Below are positions 6,351 through 8,221 of a stretch of 8,221 bases of DNA, in pieces (the first letter of the stretch is position 1; each line of letters opens with the position of its first letter). The notes beneath the pieces were generated by a model. That model searched no databases and was not told where the DNA came from. It saw nothing but the letters and a program-made list of their open reading frames with translations. Source of the DNA: an uncultured Bacilli bacterium (lineage in GTDB: Bacteria; Bacillota_I; Bacilli_A; RFN20; CAG-449); NCBI GenBank assembly GCA_947593895.1, contig CANQDY010000056.1:1-8221 (forward strand). The letters run 5' to 3'. The position numbers and the translations under genes were made by a program.

Positions 6351-7817
6351 ATGCAAAGTTTATATTTGATTCCTTTAATTCTAACAATGATTTCAGGAAT
6401 TTATCTTTATGTTTGTAAACATAAAAAACCAGTACTTGACCTAGTTCTAATTTGTACATGTGTCGTTTGTGTTGGATGTACACTAACTCTATGCTTTGCA
6501 AATAGCGATTTAAAAATATTTTTATTCAAAATAACTGATGACATGGCATTAATGTTTAAAGTTGATGTAATTAGTAAAATATTTGGTTTATTGATATCAT
6601 TTATTTGGCTCGTTGTTTCAATATTTAGTATTAAATACATGGATAAAGAAAAAAATGTAAATAAATTTTATGCTTATAGTTTATTAACATTAGCGTTAAT
6701 GCTCGGATTATCATTTTCAGGAAATATATTAACATTGTATATCATATATGAATTTGTAACATTAGCGTCTATGCCTCTTGTTATGCATTCTAAAACTAAA
6801 GAATCAAAGAAAGCAGCATTAAAATATTTGTTTTATTCTTTAGGTGGAGGATTCTTAGGATTATTTGCCATTATCAGTGGAATGATATATTCAACAAATG
6901 GTGGAGAATTTGTTCTTGGTGGTTCATTTAATAAAGAATTGGTATCATCTGGATTAACTCTTGTTCAAGTTGCAATATTATGTGGATTAATTGGTTTTGG
7001 CGCTAAATGTGGTGCGTTCCCATTACAATCGTGGCTACCAAGCGCTCACCCAGTCGCACCTAGTCCTGCCAGTGCTTTACTTTCTGGTATGATCACAAAG
7101 GCAGGAGTAATCGTCATTATTCGATTAGTATTCTATGTCTTTGGAATAAGCCTGATTAAAGGTACTTTTGTGCAATATACTTGGGAAGCATTATTACTAA
7201 TTACAATTCTTCTTGGTTCCACTTTAGCGTTATTACAAAATACATTTAAAAGACGACTTGCTTATTCATCAATTTCTCAATTGTCCTATGTTTTACTAGG
7301 TATTTGTGCCTTAAATGAAGATGGATTTGTCGGTTCATTATTACATGTGATGTCCCATGCTTTTATTAAAGTTGGATTATTTCTTGTCGCTGGTGTTTTA
7401 ATTTATCAATATAATATTCATCAGGTTGACGAGATGGATGGAATTGGGAAAAAAGCTCCAATTACAATGTGGTGTTTTACTTTATTATCATTAGCCTTGA
7501 TTGGTGTACCACCGATGGGTGCTTTTGTTTCAAAGTGGTTTTTAGCGCAAGGATCACTTACAAATGGATTAGCATTTTTTAATTATTTTGGGGCAGTAGT
7601 ATTATTAATCTCGGCAATTTTAACTGCTTGCTATTTATTACCAATTAGTATTCATGCATTCTTCCCAGAAGATAAAAAAACATATAAGAGGGATAAAGAA
7701 CCAATCTTAATGGTAGTTTCATTAATTGTATTGGTTGTTGGTATTTTTGCTATTGGAATATTCTCTGGATATATCGTTGATTTAATTGTCAAAAATATCG
7801 GAGGTGGATTATTATGA
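6351..7817 (+). CDS. mrpD: MrpD/NuoM-type proton-antiporter-like subunit, second copy (canonical)
   Basis: Second proton_antipo_M family protein, 488 aa with about 14 hydrophobic segments. It has the canonical motif set: Glu134 (IIYEFVTLASMPL, TM5), Lys219 (FGAKCGAFP, TM7), FPLQSWLPSAHPVAP at 223-237 (Gln replaces the first His), Lys250 (SGMITKAGV, TM8), RRLAYSSISQLSYVLLG (301-317), His336-Lys340 (SHAFIKVGLF) and Lys395 (IGVPPMGAFVSKW, TM12). This is the copy most likely to move protons or Na+ in the usual way. The TM2 region carries five cysteines (35, 37, 40, 43, 48). The TAGGAGG Shine-Dalgarno overlaps the stop of the preceding gene, with 7-nt spacing. Its stop overlaps the next start as ATGA (7814-7817). 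Confidence 0.92.
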   Translation: MQSLYLIPLILTMISGIYLYVCKHKKPVLDLVLICTCVVCVGCTLTLCFANSDLKIFLFKITDDMALMFKVDVISKIFGLLISFIWLVVSIFSIKYMDKEKNVNKFYAYSLLTLALMLGLSFSGNILTLYIIYEFVTLASMPLVMHSKTKESKKAALKYLFYSLGGGFLGLFAIISGMIYSTNGGEFVLGGSFNKELVSSGLTLVQVAILCGLIGFGAKCGAFPLQSWLPSAHPVAPSPASALLSGMITKAGVIVIIRLVFYVFGISLIKGTFVQYTWEALLLITILLGSTLALLQNTFKRRLAYSSISQLSYVLLGICALNEDGFVGSLLHVMSHAFIKVGLFLVAGVLIYQYNIHQVDEMDGIGKKAPITMWCFTLLSLALIGVPPMGAFVSKWFLAQGSLTNGLAFFNYFGAVVLLISAILTACYLLPISIHAFFPEDKKTYKRDKEPILMVVSLIVLVVGIFAIGIFSGYIVDLIVKNIGGGLL

Positions 7818-8221
7818 GTTCATGGTTTTTAATAATTATTAGTTTCCTACCAATTATTGGAGGAATGATTGTTGGATTTATCAATTGCCCATTCAAAATA
7901 AAGAAGATTGTGTCATACATAATTGTTTTAACTACAACGATATTGACTTGGGTTAGTTTATTTGTAGTTAATAAGGATTCATTTATTTTATTTACAATTG
8001 TTAAAAATTACAACATTACCTTAAAACTTGATTCACTGGGAAAAGTTTTTGCTGGAATGGTATCAATTTTATGGCCACTGGCCTTACTTTATTCATATGG
8101 ATATATGAAACACGATGAACGAAAATCATCATATAATTCATTTTATGTAATGACTTATGGTGTGGTTCTTGGACTTGCTTTTTCTGGCAATTTGTTAACT
8201 ATGTTTGTATTTTATGAAATG
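7814..8221 (+). CDS. MrpD/NuoL-type proton-antiporter-like subunit, third copy (3' end outside window)
   Basis: Third antiporter-like gene; the first 136 codons are in the window. The start ATG overlaps the TGA of the previous gene by four bases, and GGAGG (7800-7804) stands 9 nt upstream. Hydrophobic segments at about 3-22, 33-52, 75-97 and 111-135 match TM1-TM5 of the family. LDSLGKVFAGMVSILWPLAL (72-91) and YSYGYM (93-98) match the TM3 region of NuoL/M-like proteins. The window ends in LGLAFSGNLLTMFVFYEM, where Glu135 is the expected TM5 glutamate; this 18-residue stretch shares 11 identities with residues 118-135 of the second copy. Whether it is an MrpD, an MbhH or an MrpA/NuoL-like protein with a C-terminal lateral helix cannot be decided from the N-terminus alone. 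Confidence 0.88.
   Translation, partial: MSSWFLIIISFLPIIGGMIVGFINCPFKIKKIVSYIIVLTTTILTWVSLFVVNKDSFILFTIVKNYNITLKLDSLGKVFAGMVSILWPLALLYSYGYMKHDERKSSYNSFYVMTYGVVLGLAFSGNLLTMFVFYEM

Noticed and set aside
6407..6640. Open frame of 77 codons on the minus strand
   Set aside because: Antisense to the N-terminus of the second D subunit; no start signals or protein features.
1..8221. Mycoplasma genetic code (TGA = Trp)
   Set aside because: Trp is encoded by TGG throughout, no frame needs TGA readthrough, and the second D gene ends in TGA.

Overview
This window comes from a low-GC, AT-rich bacterium, probably an anaerobic fermenter of the Bacillota or a related non-mycoplasma Mollicutes-like lineage (Erysipelotrichia, RF39 or Izemoplasma type). 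The reasons are the strong A/T bias at third codon positions, nearly universal purine-rich Shine-Dalgarno sequences, tight operons, and an Rnf complex of the short clostridial RnfC type. TGG is used for Trp, no open reading frame contains an internal TGA, and one gene ends in TGA, so the code is standard rather than the Mycoplasma code. The taxonomic placement is inference.

Layout. On the minus strand (1-1968) lie rnfC and the first 216 codons of rnfD, the start of an rnfCD(GEAB) operon that leaves the window at base 1. A 186-bp intergenic region (1969-2154) carries two divergent promoter-like sequences, each with an extended -10. On the plus strand (2155-8221) is a compact operon of nine membrane-protein genes with gaps of 0-11 bp or small overlaps: mrpE, mrpF, mrpG, a DUF4040/MbhD-like gene, a fused MbhE+MnhB (mrpB) gene, mrpC, and three successive MrpD/NuoL-M-N-type antiporter-like genes. 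The third is cut by the window end at its 136th codon, on the conserved TM5 Glu region.

Function. RnfC/RnfD belong to the ferredoxin:NAD+ oxidoreductase that pumps Na+ or H+. The plus-strand operon encodes an Mrp-type Na+/H+ antiporter or the Mrp-like membrane module of a larger ion-pumping complex. Its order (E-F-G-D-E/F-C-D...) is the order of the archaeal MBH/MBS membrane module (mbhA-H), not the classical mrpABCDEFG order. No full-length MrpA is seen; its C-terminal portion is present as separate small genes. Together the two clusters form an ion-energetics locus in which Rnf could build an Na+ or H+ gradient and the Mrp module interconvert the two. Whether a redox module (hydrogenase or another ferredoxin-using module) follows the D genes cannot be seen here.

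No RNA genes, CRISPR arrays, insertion sequences or clear intrinsic terminators were found. There is no gene-free stretch over 300 bases. I do not see a clearly unprecedented system. The noteworthy points are the MBH-like arrangement with at least three D paralogues, the degenerate channel motif in the first of them, and the divergent pairing with rnf.
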